Part shown: positions 18,543-26,767 of the stretch, one piece after another
How the letters are laid out: every line of letters starts with the position of its first letter
Position numbering within the stretch: position 1 is the stretch's first letter
Notes under the pieces: generated by a model
The model's database searches: none
What the model was told of the DNA's origin: nothing
The model's input: only the letters and a program-made list of their open reading frames with translations
Program-made: the position numbers and the translations under genes
Origin: Roseimaritima multifibrata
GTDB taxonomy: Bacteria; Planctomycetota; Planctomycetia; Pirellulales; Pirellulaceae
Assembly (NCBI RefSeq): GCF_007741495.1
Contig: NZ_CP036262.1
Location: 6,386,001-6,450,000, forward strand
Direction of reading: 5' to 3'
DNA length: 64,000 bases

Positions 18543-19544
18543 CTACACCAATGCGGCGATGACCAGGACAATCATCGCGGAGGGCAACTGAAGCAGCGAA
18601 GCAAACATCATCCGTCGAGCGGAAGCGTCCGTTTTCAGGTAGGCAAAACGTATTGAATCTCGAACCAGACCGAAAGAAACGGCAACCATCAGCAGGCTTA
18701 ATCCAACCGCACTCCAGCCACTTGCTGTCATCCAGACCAAAGCGACCAGAACCGCCAATAACGCGAAAGCGCCGACAACCGACTGAGCCGCAGCGCTGCG
18801 ACCGGTCGGTTCAACAACCGGCGTCATCAGAAAACCGGCTTCGCCATATTCGCGGCGATACATCCAGGCAATTGCCATGAAATGCGGATACTGCCAAGCG
18901 ACCAATACCGCCACCAACAGCCAGCCACGTATCCCCAACACATCACCACCTGCGGCCGTGTAGCCGATCATCATCGGCAAGGCTCCGGAAACGGCCCCGA
19001 CGGTCGTATTCCAAGAGGTCCGTGTTTTCATGGGGGTGTATATCAATACATACGTCAACCAAGTGGCGATCCCAAAGAAGGCCGGGGCGGGCCCCGAAAA
19101 CCAGCTTAAGTAGGCCGTTCCCGTGATCCCCAGAACGCCGCAGTAAACGACGGCCCAAAAGAGCGTGATCCGGCCTGCAGGAAGCGGCCGCGAGCGGGTT
19201 CGCTTCATCCCGCAGTCGAGGCGACGTTCCCAAATCTGGTTCATGGTCCCCGCACTTGCCCCGACGGCAGCCGTCCCCAGGAGGGCATGCAGAAGGACCA
19301 GCGGAGAAAGCTGCCAACCGGCAGCGACAACCGCTGCGACCCCGGTGGTGACCAAAACCATGATCACAATCCGCGGCTTGGTCAGCACGATCAAATCGCG
19401 CAACAGACCTGGGTGGGCTTTTGCCACCGCTTCCTCATCGCGTGTGGCAGAGGATTCCCGCTGCAGCACAGAATCGACCCCCACAACCGAAGTGTCGGCG
19501 TTGGCGTGCAGTCGAATAGGTGGGGATGGCGCGGCCAAACTCAT
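18543..19544 (-). CDS. ctaB: Protoheme IX farnesyltransferase (heme O synthase)
   Basis: This UbiA-family integral membrane protein of 333 residues has the prenyl-transfer motif NQIWERRLDCGMKRTRSRPL (family consensus N-D-xx-D-xxMxRTxxRPL), later YTPMKTRTSWNTTVGAVSGA, and about nine helices. It converts heme B to heme O, the precursor of heme A. The first Asp of the usual ND pair is Gln here (NQ), which occurs in some CtaB proteins. It follows ctaA by 55 bases, and together they make heme A for the oxidase. Confidence 0.95.
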   Translation of the reverse strand: MSLAAPSPPIRLHANADTSVVGVDSVLQRESSATRDEEAVAKAHPGLLRDLIVLTKPRIVIMVLVTTGVAAVVAAGWQLSPLVLLHALLGTAAVGASAGTMNQIWERRLDCGMKRTRSRPLPAGRITLFWAVVYCGVLGITGTAYLSWFSGPAPAFFGIATWLTYVLIYTPMKTRTSWNTTVGAVSGALPMMIGYTAAGGDVLGIRGWLLVAVLVAWQYPHFMAIAWMYRREYGEAGFLMTPVVEPTGRSAAAQSVVGAFALLAVLVALVWMTASGWSAVGLSLLMVAVSFGLVRDSIRFAYLKTDASARRMMFASLLQLPSAMIVLVIAALV

Positions 19545-19599
19545 CGTTCCAGCGGGCTCGTCGAAATAAGTGAGCGTAATCGTGAATTGCTTAAAATCG

Positions 19600-20643
19600 C
19601 TAGCTACTTGTCCTGCGCAGATGCTTGATTCGAAACGTTCGCGTCGTCAACAGGACAGCCGTCGCCAAGATCAATGATCCCGTGGCAACATGGCCGCAGA
19701 TGACAAACGAACCCCAAAACGATTTGGCTTGGACAAGGTATCGAGCAGGAAATCCATAGTCCTGAAACATTGGAAAACCATAATGGACCACCCAGGTTGT
19801 TAAACCCAAGGCGATCTGCACTGCCACCAATCCTACCAGAGCACCCCCGGGTCGCGACAGCGTCTTTTCGCCGCACCCCCGTAATCGGAGCCACAAAATC
19901 GCGGTTAATCCCCAAATCACGAAGGCTAGCAGGACGTGCATCGCGACCGTATGCGTGAATCCGCCCGGTGTCGCTTCCATACTGACATGCCGTAGCATCG
20001 CCCCCAGGACCAGCTGAAAATAGCAGGCGATTACCACCACTGACGCCAGCCATCCCCCACGAACCACCTTTAGGGACGATCTAGCACCATCGCTTCCAGA
20101 TGCCGATCCCTCCGTTTTGGTTGGCGAATCGACTTCTGAGGGTCCGCTGCGAATCTGCGACCACCACCGACTGGTCACCACCGCCAGAACGGTAAAAAGG
20201 GCAAAAACAATCGGAGCCGTACAGCCATGGGTCATCGCCAACAGGCGATCCCCCAGCACAACCCGCATCCCGCCCAAAATTCCCTGCACAATAATCAACA
20301 CCAAGCCAAGAACGGCCAGGCCTTGGACCCAGCGACGACGCTCCGTCCAGAATGCGACCGCGACCACGATGATCGCAACAAAACCGACCAGCGCCCCCAG
20401 CAATCGGTGCCCATGTTCGATAAACAGATCAAAGGGCCCTGACAACCACGTTTCCAGTGGATAGAGAAACAGGTTATCTCCGTAAGTATTTGGCCAATCG
20501 GGGACCGACATGCCAGCATCTTGAGTCGTCACCAACGATCCGACCCAGACCAGTGGCCAGACCAGTCCCAGCACCAGCAGCGTCCACCGATAGAGCCAAG
20601 GTCGATAGGAATCTTCTTGCGTCTGTATCGCCGAATCGCTCAT
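19600..20643 (-). CDS. ctaA: Heme A synthase (COX15/CtaA type)
   Basis: The 347-residue membrane protein has about eight helices. Family features are WPLVWVGSLVTTQDAGMSVPDWP, EHGHRLLGALVGFVAI (heme-ligand His), MTHGCTAPIVFA and THTVAMHVLLAFVIW. It oxidises the heme O methyl group to give heme A. A low-complexity loop of about 35 residues (SGPSEVDSPTKTEGSASGSD) sits mid-protein. The start overlaps the 57-residue ORF by ATGA, and ctaB follows 55 bases later. Confidence 0.95.
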   Translation of the reverse strand: MSDSAIQTQEDSYRPWLYRWTLLVLGLVWPLVWVGSLVTTQDAGMSVPDWPNTYGDNLFLYPLETWLSGPFDLFIEHGHRLLGALVGFVAIIVVAVAFWTERRRWVQGLAVLGLVLIIVQGILGGMRVVLGDRLLAMTHGCTAPIVFALFTVLAVVTSRWWSQIRSGPSEVDSPTKTEGSASGSDGARSSLKVVRGGWLASVVVIACYFQLVLGAMLRHVSMEATPGGFTHTVAMHVLLAFVIWGLTAILWLRLRGCGEKTLSRPGGALVGLVAVQIALGLTTWVVHYGFPMFQDYGFPARYLVQAKSFWGSFVICGHVATGSLILATAVLLTTRTFRIKHLRRTSS

Positions 20644-20813
20644 CGCCGCGTCCTCCTGAAGACTCGCTCTGCCGCCATCGCCCCCAGCACAGCGCCTCCA
20701 GCTCCGAAAACGGCTCCGGGAATCATCCCGCCGAATCCCAACACTCGCATCGCAACCATCCCCAGCACCAAACCGCTGATCGCGCCAATCGTTCGGTAAT
20801 TCTGTTCACTCAT
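20640..20813 (-). CDS. 57-residue glycine-rich membrane protein, coupled to cytochrome c and ctaA
   Basis: ATG 20813 to TGA 20640 encodes 57 residues starting MSEQNYRTIGAISGLVLG and ending RVFRRTRR. The middle (FGGMIPGAVFGAGGAVLGAM) is hydrophobic and Gly/Ala-rich with GxxxG spacing, and probably forms one or two membrane helices. It overlaps the upstream cytochrome gene and the downstream ctaA by ATGA at both ends, which strongly supports real translation. No named family is recognised. It may be an oxidase assembly or small structural subunit. Confidence 0.75.
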   Translation of the reverse strand: MSEQNYRTIGAISGLVLGMVAMRVLGFGGMIPGAVFGAGGAVLGAMAAERVFRRTRR

Positions 20814-22144
20814 CGACTGGACTCCGGCAAGACCAGCGATTCGGAAGCAAGCGGTGCCACATCCGCCGGTGACAACGACAGCACATAATTAATCAAATCC
20901 CAAACCTGCCGTTGCGTTAAACCAACGGGCTGCGGGTGTTCCACCAATTCCATCGCGGGCATCGGCGTCCCATCGATACCGTTAACGATTCGTGTATACA
21001 GCAAGCCCGGATCGCTTCCGCCATGAAAGGCGCCCAACTGAAGATTTCGCGGCTTCGCGGGTCGCGGACGAAGCGCACCAGCGGCTCGAAAAGGAGCAAT
21101 CGCATCGGTATCGGTCGGAGTGATATTGATCCGAGTGGTCCAGTCCTTCGTCCAGTCATCAAAATCTAAAGTCGCCACATCGGCTTTGCCGGCTGGTCCA
21201 TGGCAACCAACACAATTCGCGGTCTGACCATGAAACAAAGCCTTTCCGCGGGCGACCGATGCATCGTGAATTTCAACCAATTCCGAATCTTCCTCCTCTG
21301 CGGTACCAACATTGCGACCAACATCTGCTGGGACTTCGGGAATCTCCAAGGCAAGCTGAGGCGCGTTGAGCCAAGCCTGAGTGATCTCCAGCAGCAATTC
21401 ATCGATAGCCGCCACTTGCTGCACAAAGGCAGGATCGTCCGTCCCTTCATTTCCAGCCGCGTACAAGCGTTCCTCTGGGGGAAGCGGCTGAGAATCATAA
21501 TCGAATTCTTCCGCGGCGATCTGCCATAACTGACGTTCCAGCATTCCGCGAACCGACAGATAGATCACGTAATCCACCAACGCTTCTCGATCGCTTTCGG
21601 GAAGCGAATGAAAGGTCGGCATCGCGGTCCCGGGAGCCCCACGGTGCAGCGTGGCGAGCAAGTCTTCCCGGGTTGGCGGAGTTCCACGCGGCGTCGACTT
21701 GAACTTATAGACACCCATGCGGAAATCGCGGGGATAGGGGTTCTGCAGGCCCGACGCAGGTCCACGGCCATTGCCATTCAGACCATGACAGACAGCACAG
21801 TGTTCGCGGTAGAGACCCTGGTGCTCGCCATCTTCAGTGCTGGAAACAGGCCCCGCGGATCGTTCGATTCGGTCGACCTGGACCAAGTCTTGCAGAGCGA
21901 CCGGGACGATCGGTTGATCAGGCGTTCCAAACCAAGCCTGCATGATCGCCTGAATATCCGATTCCGCCTGCCCTAAATCGGCGCCGCTAACGTGTTCTTG
22001 CTTCACTTTTTCCAGGGCATTGCCGGAAAACGAGATCGGCTGCGAATCACAGCCTGGAGCAACAAACAAACAGATTGCGACAGCCATTCCAACCCAGCCG
22101 ACAGCGACCAGTGAACGACAAACATTAGAAAGGGAGCCCGACAT
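20810..22144 (-). CDS. Diheme cytochrome c lipoprotein
   Basis: The 444-residue protein starts with a lipoprotein signal (AVAICLFVAPGC, lipobox Cys near residue 32). It has two c-type heme sites: CAVCH with distal GTAMPTFHSL, and CVGCH with distal GTPMPAMELVEH. It is a membrane-tethered electron carrier facing the periplasm. ATG 22144 is preferred; an in-frame GTG lies two codons upstream. It is the first gene of the thirteen-gene operon with heme A synthesis and oxidase assembly, suggesting it feeds electrons to a terminal oxidase. Confidence 0.93.
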   Translation of the reverse strand: MSGSLSNVCRSLVAVGWVGMAVAICLFVAPGCDSQPISFSGNALEKVKQEHVSGADLGQAESDIQAIMQAWFGTPDQPIVPVALQDLVQVDRIERSAGPVSSTEDGEHQGLYREHCAVCHGLNGNGRGPASGLQNPYPRDFRMGVYKFKSTPRGTPPTREDLLATLHRGAPGTAMPTFHSLPESDREALVDYVIYLSVRGMLERQLWQIAAEEFDYDSQPLPPEERLYAAGNEGTDDPAFVQQVAAIDELLLEITQAWLNAPQLALEIPEVPADVGRNVGTAEEEDSELVEIHDASVARGKALFHGQTANCVGCHGPAGKADVATLDFDDWTKDWTTRINITPTDTDAIAPFRAAGALRPRPAKPRNLQLGAFHGGSDPGLLYTRIVNGIDGTPMPAMELVEHPQPVGLTQRQVWDLINYVLSLSPADVAPLASESLVLPESSR

Positions 22145-22330
22145 GATCACACAGATTCAAACGGAGGAAGCGACCGTTCAATTATAAGAACATGCCAAGC
22201 ACAACAGAGGAACCCAGAATCGCTCAATTCACAAGGGGCGCATCGTCGCACAACGGATGAGGATTCTGGCCAATTATGGGCACCGAACGTGCAAGAACCA
22301 TAGGCCCCCTCGGATCAGGGAACGGAACAC

Positions 22331-22625
22331 GTAGCTCCGCCGACCCTCGTAGCTCCGCCAACCCGCGTAGCTCCGCCTCTCCGAGGCGGAGAGCCAGCAG
22401 GCACGAGTCTCGGAGAGACTCTGCTACGTGCCATGACGCCGCGGCAGATGGCGATACCCGGGCAGCCACTCTCGTAGCTCCGCCTCTCCGAGGCGGAGAG
22501 CCCAGCAGGCACGAGTCTCGGAGAGACTCTGCTACGTGCCATGACGCCGGGCCGGATGGCGATACCTGGGCAGCCGACCCTCGTAGCTCCGCCTCTCCGA
22601 GGCGGATGTATTCATCTCGGAGAGC
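22331..22625. repeat. REP/BIME array, left of RAYT (about 2.5 units of 108 bp)
   Basis: Units begin near 22364, 22471 and 22580 (spacing 107 and 109). Each unit has the palindrome CTCCGCCTCTCCGAGGCGGAG, then AGTCTCGGAGAGACT with GCTACG, then a less conserved spacer. The last unit is truncated. The units match the four on the other side of the transposase gene in the same orientation. No coding function. Confidence 0.9.
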
Positions 22626-22653
22626 CAAACCTACAGCTAAAAACTCCGTTTTT

Positions 22654-23316
22654 TCAGGCTAAGCGTTTTTGAAAATGCAAGAACTCGCCGAGCCTTAGAC
22701 TTGCCTTCTTTGGATTGTCGACGATGTATTGGCGGTAGTAATCAAACCATTTTTCACCACGAAGCAGGTGATCGAATTGATCCACTTGCCAAAAAGAACC
22801 TTGAATTCCGAGATATCGATTTACCGCCCGACCGCTGAATCGCTTCCACTCCGTGCACTGCTTCAGGAATCTTGTCTGGCTGGCGAATCCGACCAAAAAA
22901 TGAGCGTGATTGGGCATTACGACGACATCCGTCATGAAGTACCGCTCCCCGTCAAACTTTAAAAGGCTTTCCAGAACAATCTCCGCGCATTCACGATTCG
23001 CTAGATGACACGCTCCATAGCCAGAATCAAGGAAGCGGTCCCGAAGCTGAAAAAGCTTGTGATAAACGTCCGACCTGAATTTACAGGGGTGCTGGGACAA
23101 TTGGACCCGCAAATCGCTATCTGGATCCAACCCTGCGCCCCGCAGGAGATCACCAATAGCCACATCCAATTGGACGAGGATTTCGGCCGGAAGTGCGTCG
23201 CCAAGCCGCCAAGTGACAAAGCACATACACCCCGGCTGCCCCCAATGCGGCAGATGCCGCTCAACGACATCCCAATCAGCAGCCGGATCGAAGAACGAAA
23301 GATCCGATTGATCCAT
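22654..23316 (-). CDS. REP-associated tyrosine transposase (RAYT, Y1/IS200-like)
   Basis: The 220-residue protein has the HUH motif in VVMPNHAHFLVGF and the later DYYRQYIVDNPKKA, where a Tyr is the candidate nucleophile of Y1 HUH transposases. The start region (GCMCFVTWRLGDALP) also fits RAYTs. Long REP-like arrays flank it on both sides, which is the hallmark of RAYTs; these enzymes cut REP hairpins. It is an intact single gene on the minus strand with no terminal inverted repeats, inserted between the cytochrome operon and a cupredoxin gene. Confidence 0.9.
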   Translation of the reverse strand: MDQSDLSFFDPAADWDVVERHLPHWGQPGCMCFVTWRLGDALPAEILVQLDVAIGDLLRGAGLDPDSDLRVQLSQHPCKFRSDVYHKLFQLRDRFLDSGYGACHLANRECAEIVLESLLKFDGERYFMTDVVVMPNHAHFLVGFASQTRFLKQCTEWKRFSGRAVNRYLGIQGSFWQVDQFDHLLRGEKWFDYYRQYIVDNPKKASLRLGEFLHFQKRLA

Positions 23317-23424
23317 GCCCTACCCCATAGCTCTGCGATAAATAGTTCAGCAAACGCTACGTGCCATTATACCCACCCTAATGGCGACGCATGGGCAGCG
23401 GTTTAGTCCGCAGCTCCGCCGACT

Positions 23425-23817
23425 CTCGTAGCTACGCCTCTCCGAGGCGGAGAGCCCAGCAAGCACGAGTCTCGGAGAGACTCTGCTACGTGCTATGACG
23501 CCGCGGCAGATGGCGATACCTGTGCAGCCACTCTCGTAGCTCCGCCTCTCCGAGGCGGAGAACCAAGCAGGCACGAGTCTCGGAGAGACTCTGCTACGTG
23601 CCATGACGCCGAAACGGATGGCGATACATGGGCAGCCACCCTCGTAGCTCCGCCTCTCCGAGGCGGAGAGCCCAGCAGGCACGAGTCTCGGAGAGACTCT
23701 GCTACGTGCCATAACGCCGCGCCGGATGGCAATACCTGAGCAGCCATCCTCGTAGCTACGCCTCTCCGAGGCGGAGAATCCAGCAGGCACGAGTCTCGGA
23801 GAGACTCTGCTACGTTG
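23425..23817. repeat. REP/BIME array, right of RAYT (4 units, exact 108-bp period)
   Basis: Units begin at 23425, 23533, 23641 and 23749. Each has the hairpin CTCCGCCTCTCCGAGGCGGAG (some CTACGCC) and the second stem AGTCTCGGAGAGACT ending GCTACGTG. Spacers of about 40 bases vary slightly. Because 108 is divisible by 3, spurious open frames with 36-residue repeats appear on both strands. The array ends 26 bases past the cupredoxin stop. Confidence 0.92.
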
Positions 23818-23843
23818 AGAACATGTGTTCAATCAACAGGCGA

Positions 23844-24608
23844 TTAGTCGCCGTATTTGATTTGATTTGCTTTGATTTTGACGACACCCATGTCGTTCAT
23901 TCCATCTTTGATATCGACATCGAAACGATTTCGTTTCCATTTGACGGTTTTGCCGTTCAAATCGACTTCGTCCAAAGCTCCATCAGCCGCTTCGACGTAG
24001 ACTCGGAAATTCAGTTCTTCGTTCGGAAGATCCTTGATAACCAAGACGCCATCTTCATCGCTGACGGCGGCGAATGGGTGATCCAAAACAACCAAGCGAG
24101 ACTGCATCCAAGGATGGATACTGCAGGTCACTGGAATCGGAGCTGGTTCGCTCTCCTTCAATTCAACCTCGACCTCTTGCCCCGAAGGGATCATTGGGTT
24201 CTGCGGGGTATTTTTCAGGAAGTTCATGCTGGCGTTATGGCCAACGGGATCAGGATTCGTGACTTTCAGGGTGTCTCCAACCTGAGCGATGACAATGTGT
24301 GGCTCAAAGCGGCAATTTTTGTTCGCTAGGACATGCGTCGCATTCTTGGGCGTCTGGTCTGGCAATTTACTGCCGCCACGGCCGGTGTAGACATAAACGA
24401 CAACATTCTTAATCCCTTTGCTGGTTGGGTTCACAACCAAGCGTTCGTCGACCAAGCCATGTTTGCCACAAAAGGCTTCATCGCGATTAACGTTAATTGC
24501 AGTGGGGGGCGGAACCACCCCATCAAACAAAAACTGAATCTTCAAATCGCCCGCATTCAATTGACTTGCAAAACAAAGCAAAGCGGCAGACAGCAAAAAT
24601 CGGCGCAT
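23844..24608 (-). CDS. Secreted cupredoxin-like (type 1 copper) protein
   Basis: The 254-residue protein has a signal peptide (MRRFLLSAALLCFASQLNAG). A cupredoxin region centres on a His at DPVGHNASMNF and on the cluster CSIHPWM, giving His...Cys-x2-His-x2-Met as copper ligands. A C-terminal carboxypeptidase-regulatory-like beta domain follows (GVLVIKDLPNEELNFRVY). Similar planctomycete proteins are called methylamine-utilisation or plastocyanin-like. AGGAG lies 8 bases before the ATG. The long leader upstream carries two terminator-like hairpins, so expression may be regulated. Confidence 0.88.
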   Translation of the reverse strand: MRRFLLSAALLCFASQLNAGDLKIQFLFDGVVPPPTAINVNRDEAFCGKHGLVDERLVVNPTSKGIKNVVVYVYTGRGGSKLPDQTPKNATHVLANKNCRFEPHIVIAQVGDTLKVTNPDPVGHNASMNFLKNTPQNPMIPSGQEVEVELKESEPAPIPVTCSIHPWMQSRLVVLDHPFAAVSDEDGVLVIKDLPNEELNFRVYVEAADGALDEVDLNGKTVKWKRNRFDVDIKDGMNDMGVVKIKANQIKYGD

Positions 24609-24694
24609 CGAAAACGCTCCTAATTGAAATTACGGAGTGATGTTGGGTAGTTAGCTAGGCTCAAGTTTATTTGCCTTTGCGAAAAGACAAAACC

Positions 24695-24750
24695 ATTCGG
24701 CACCAAACCGAATAAAAAAGCGATGGCTGAGCAGTTGGACCCCAGCCATC
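24695..24750 (-). terminator. Tandem terminator-like hairpins in the cupredoxin leader
   Basis: On the minus strand GATGGCT pairs with AGCCATC (24750-24722), followed by TTTTTT at 24719-24714. A second stem, ATTCGG/CCGAAT (24713-24695), follows directly and is succeeded by a T-rich stretch. The pair lies about 90 bases before the cupredoxin start on its coding strand. It could be an attenuator, or the end of a short upstream transcript. Confidence 0.6.
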
Positions 24751-25008
24751 ACCTTCAATCAAATTAGCCTAAGTAGACCGGCATGCCATCCCTGAGGTGG
24801 GTTTTAAAAGGGAAAGGCAGAATTGAAGACCGATCTGGTGGGGGGGCAAATTTATTATAGCTCATACAAAGCGAGAAACCAGCCATTATTATAGGCTTTA
24901 CGGCAACTCGTGGGTCCTCCGAGCGGACAACTACCGCAGCGAGGCTCATTGGCTTACCATGCAGGTCGAAAATAATCCATTCTTACCCGCTCTGCCCCCT
25001 CTACGCCG
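24751..25008. other. Divergent intergenic region between cupredoxin and purD
   Basis: No convincing gene is seen. On the minus strand a TATAAT occurs in GAGCTATAATAAATTTG, a possible -10 element. A 61-codon frame (24949-24764) ends just before the terminator hairpin but looks non-coding. The region probably holds the promoters of both divergent genes. Confidence 0.45.
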
Positions 25009-26337
25009 ATGCCTGCTGAATCTGCTGATAATTCCTCGATCCCCGCCACCAAGAAAGTACTGATTGTTGGGAATGGAGGACGAGAGCACGCTTTGGCATG
25101 GAAGCTAGCGCAAAGTCCACAAGTCGCCCAAGTCTTTGTTGCCCCTGGAAATGCAGGGACCGCCATCGACGCCACCAACGTTTCGATCGAAGCGAGCGAT
25201 AAACCGGGCATCATTAAATTCGCCATCGAAAACGAAATCGCTTTCGTTGTCGTCGGCCCGGAAGCCCCACTTGTCGACGGTTTGGTGGACGACTTGCAAG
25301 CCGCCGGGATTCGCGCCTTCGGCCCCTCCGCCGCCGCGGCCGAACTGGAAGGGAGCAAGGTTTTCTGCAAAAACTTGCTACGAGCCTCCAACATCCCGAC
25401 CGCCGAGTACCAAACCTTTCGGACCGCATCGGATGCCTCGCGTTTCATCAAAGACCGCTACCCCGATTCCGAGCAAGACGTTCCTGTTGTGGTCAAAGCG
25501 GACGGATTGGCCGCCGGCAAAGGCGTGATCGTCTGCAGCACTCGGTCCCAGGCACTCGACGCGATCAACCGGATTGCGGGCGTCCGTGAATTTGGTGAAG
25601 CAGGCGATGTCCTGATCATCGAAGAACGCTTGATGGGACAAGAAGCAAGTGTCCTGGCGATCACCGATGGCAGCACCATCATTACCCTGCCAGCGGCTCA
25701 GGATCACAAACCAGCCTACGATGGCGACCTCGGCCCCAACACCGGCGGAATGGGCGCGTTCTGCCCGACCCCACTGATCGATGCCGAAATGATGGCCCGC
25801 ATCGAGCGAGACATTTTGGTTCCCGTTGTCCATGCAATGAAACGCTCACGCCGACCATTCCGTGGCATCCTGTATGCCGGTTTAATGTTGACCGCAGCAG
25901 GCCCGAAAGTCCTGGAATTCAACGTCCGCTTCGGAGACCCTGAATGCCAGCCGCTACTGATGCGAATGAAGGGCGACCTTTGCGAGATCATCGAAGCGGT
26001 TATCGACGGACGGCTTGCGGATGTGGATCCACCGGAATGGGACGAACGTCCCAGCATCTGTGTCGTCATGGCCAGCGAAGGTTACCCAAGTGCGTACGAA
26101 AAAGGCCGCGTGATTAAGGGACTGGATAAAGCCGCCGAGATGAGCGACGTCAAAGTCTTTCACGCCGGTACGCAAAACATCGGGACCACGGTCATCAACA
26201 ATGGCGGCCGTGTCCTTGGAGTCACCGCGATCGGAAATTCCATCAGCGACGCAAAACTGAAAGCCTACAAAGCGGTCAAAGAAATCCGCTGGCCAGGAGC
26301 TTGGTGCCGAAAAGACATCAGCGACAAAGCGCTGTAA
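25009..26337 (+). CDS. purD: Phosphoribosylamine-glycine ligase
   Basis: PurD joins glycine to 5-phosphoribosylamine with ATP in the second step of purine synthesis. The 442-residue ATP-grasp enzyme shows KVLIVGNGGREHALAWKL (N domain), VVKADGLAAGKGVIVC (ATP binding), NTGGMGAFCPTP and LEFNVRFGDPECQPLL (metal and ATP site). The C domain follows (SICVVMASEGYPSAYEKG). The length is typical. An N-terminal extension of about 15 polar residues precedes the Rossmann start. It is monocistronic as far as can be seen, divergent from the cupredoxin gene. Confidence 0.97.
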   Translation: MPAESADNSSIPATKKVLIVGNGGREHALAWKLAQSPQVAQVFVAPGNAGTAIDATNVSIEASDKPGIIKFAIENEIAFVVVGPEAPLVDGLVDDLQAAGIRAFGPSAAAAELEGSKVFCKNLLRASNIPTAEYQTFRTASDASRFIKDRYPDSEQDVPVVVKADGLAAGKGVIVCSTRSQALDAINRIAGVREFGEAGDVLIIEERLMGQEASVLAITDGSTIITLPAAQDHKPAYDGDLGPNTGGMGAFCPTPLIDAEMMARIERDILVPVVHAMKRSRRPFRGILYAGLMLTAAGPKVLEFNVRFGDPECQPLLMRMKGDLCEIIEAVIDGRLADVDPPEWDERPSICVVMASEGYPSAYEKGRVIKGLDKAAEMSDVKVFHAGTQNIGTTVINNGGRVLGVTAIGNSISDAKLKAYKAVKEIRWPGAWCRKDISDKAL

Positions 26338-26765
26338 AGCAGCCGTTGCGATCAGTGCGGGTCGTTTCCTTCAACCGGAATCGCCCCCATGCCAGCTCTT
26401 ACGTGTCGCCTTTCACGGGGGACGTGAAATTTTTGACTGACGGTTGCTGCCGTGCGGCGAAGGATCATAAGTTCCTAATTCGCTGCCGCAACGAGTTAAG
26501 ATTTCGGCAGCTGTTTGTTTCCGCCGGGGCAAGCCCGGAAACGGAACTTTTTCGGAAGGCTGGGAGCGTCGCCGGAACTAATTCTAAACCAAGCGAGACG
26601 GAAGCAATCCGAGCCGATTCAGCGTCCCAATCCTCACCTAATCGTCAAAATCCGTACAACGGATAAAGAGACCGACGATCAGATCATCTTTCCCGGCTGA
26701 TTTCACTCAGGGGTGAGCAATCGCAAGCAACGTTTTTGCGTCGTTCGTTGCAATATCACATTGTG
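26338..26765. other. Intergenic region upstream of the biosynthetic cluster, with hairpin repeat
   Basis: No gene is supported in about 430 bases. A stem-loop at 26517-26542 (GTTTCCG...CGGAAAC around GGGGCAAGCCC) recurs inverted near 53650. A perfect palindrome, ATCACA-T-TGTGAT, at 26755-26767 overlaps the first ATG of the transferase gene. The region probably contains the cluster promoter, but no convincing -35/-10 pair was found. Confidence 0.5.
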
Positions 26766-26767
26766 AT
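26755..26767. promoter_or_regulatory. Palindromic operator candidate at the cluster start
   Basis: ATCACA and TGTGAT form a perfect 6-bp inverted repeat around a single T. It overlaps the proposed start codon at 26766. If translation really starts at ATG 26811, the palindrome would lie in the 5' untranslated region. It resembles a small repressor or CRP-family half-site pair but with unusual 1-base spacing. Confidence 0.3.

Noticed and set aside
22331-23817. Possible CRISPR array
   Set aside because: Repeat period is 108 bp with nearly identical spacers and strong palindromes, and a RAYT gene lies between; no cas genes are present.
23347-23832. 161-residue minus-strand ORF with 36-residue repeats (SRVSPRLVPAG...ASERRSYE)
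   Set aside because: It is the 108-bp REP array read in frame; equivalent open frames exist on other frames and in the left array (22224-22628), so no protein is implied.
24764-24949. 61-codon minus-strand ORF ending just before a terminator hairpin
   Set aside because: The composition is not protein-like and the start has no ribosome site; the region is better explained as a leader or promoter.
26301-26666. 121-codon plus-strand ORF downstream of purD
   Set aside because: It overlaps the purD 3' end and a hairpin repeat; the translation shows no family-like or folded pattern.
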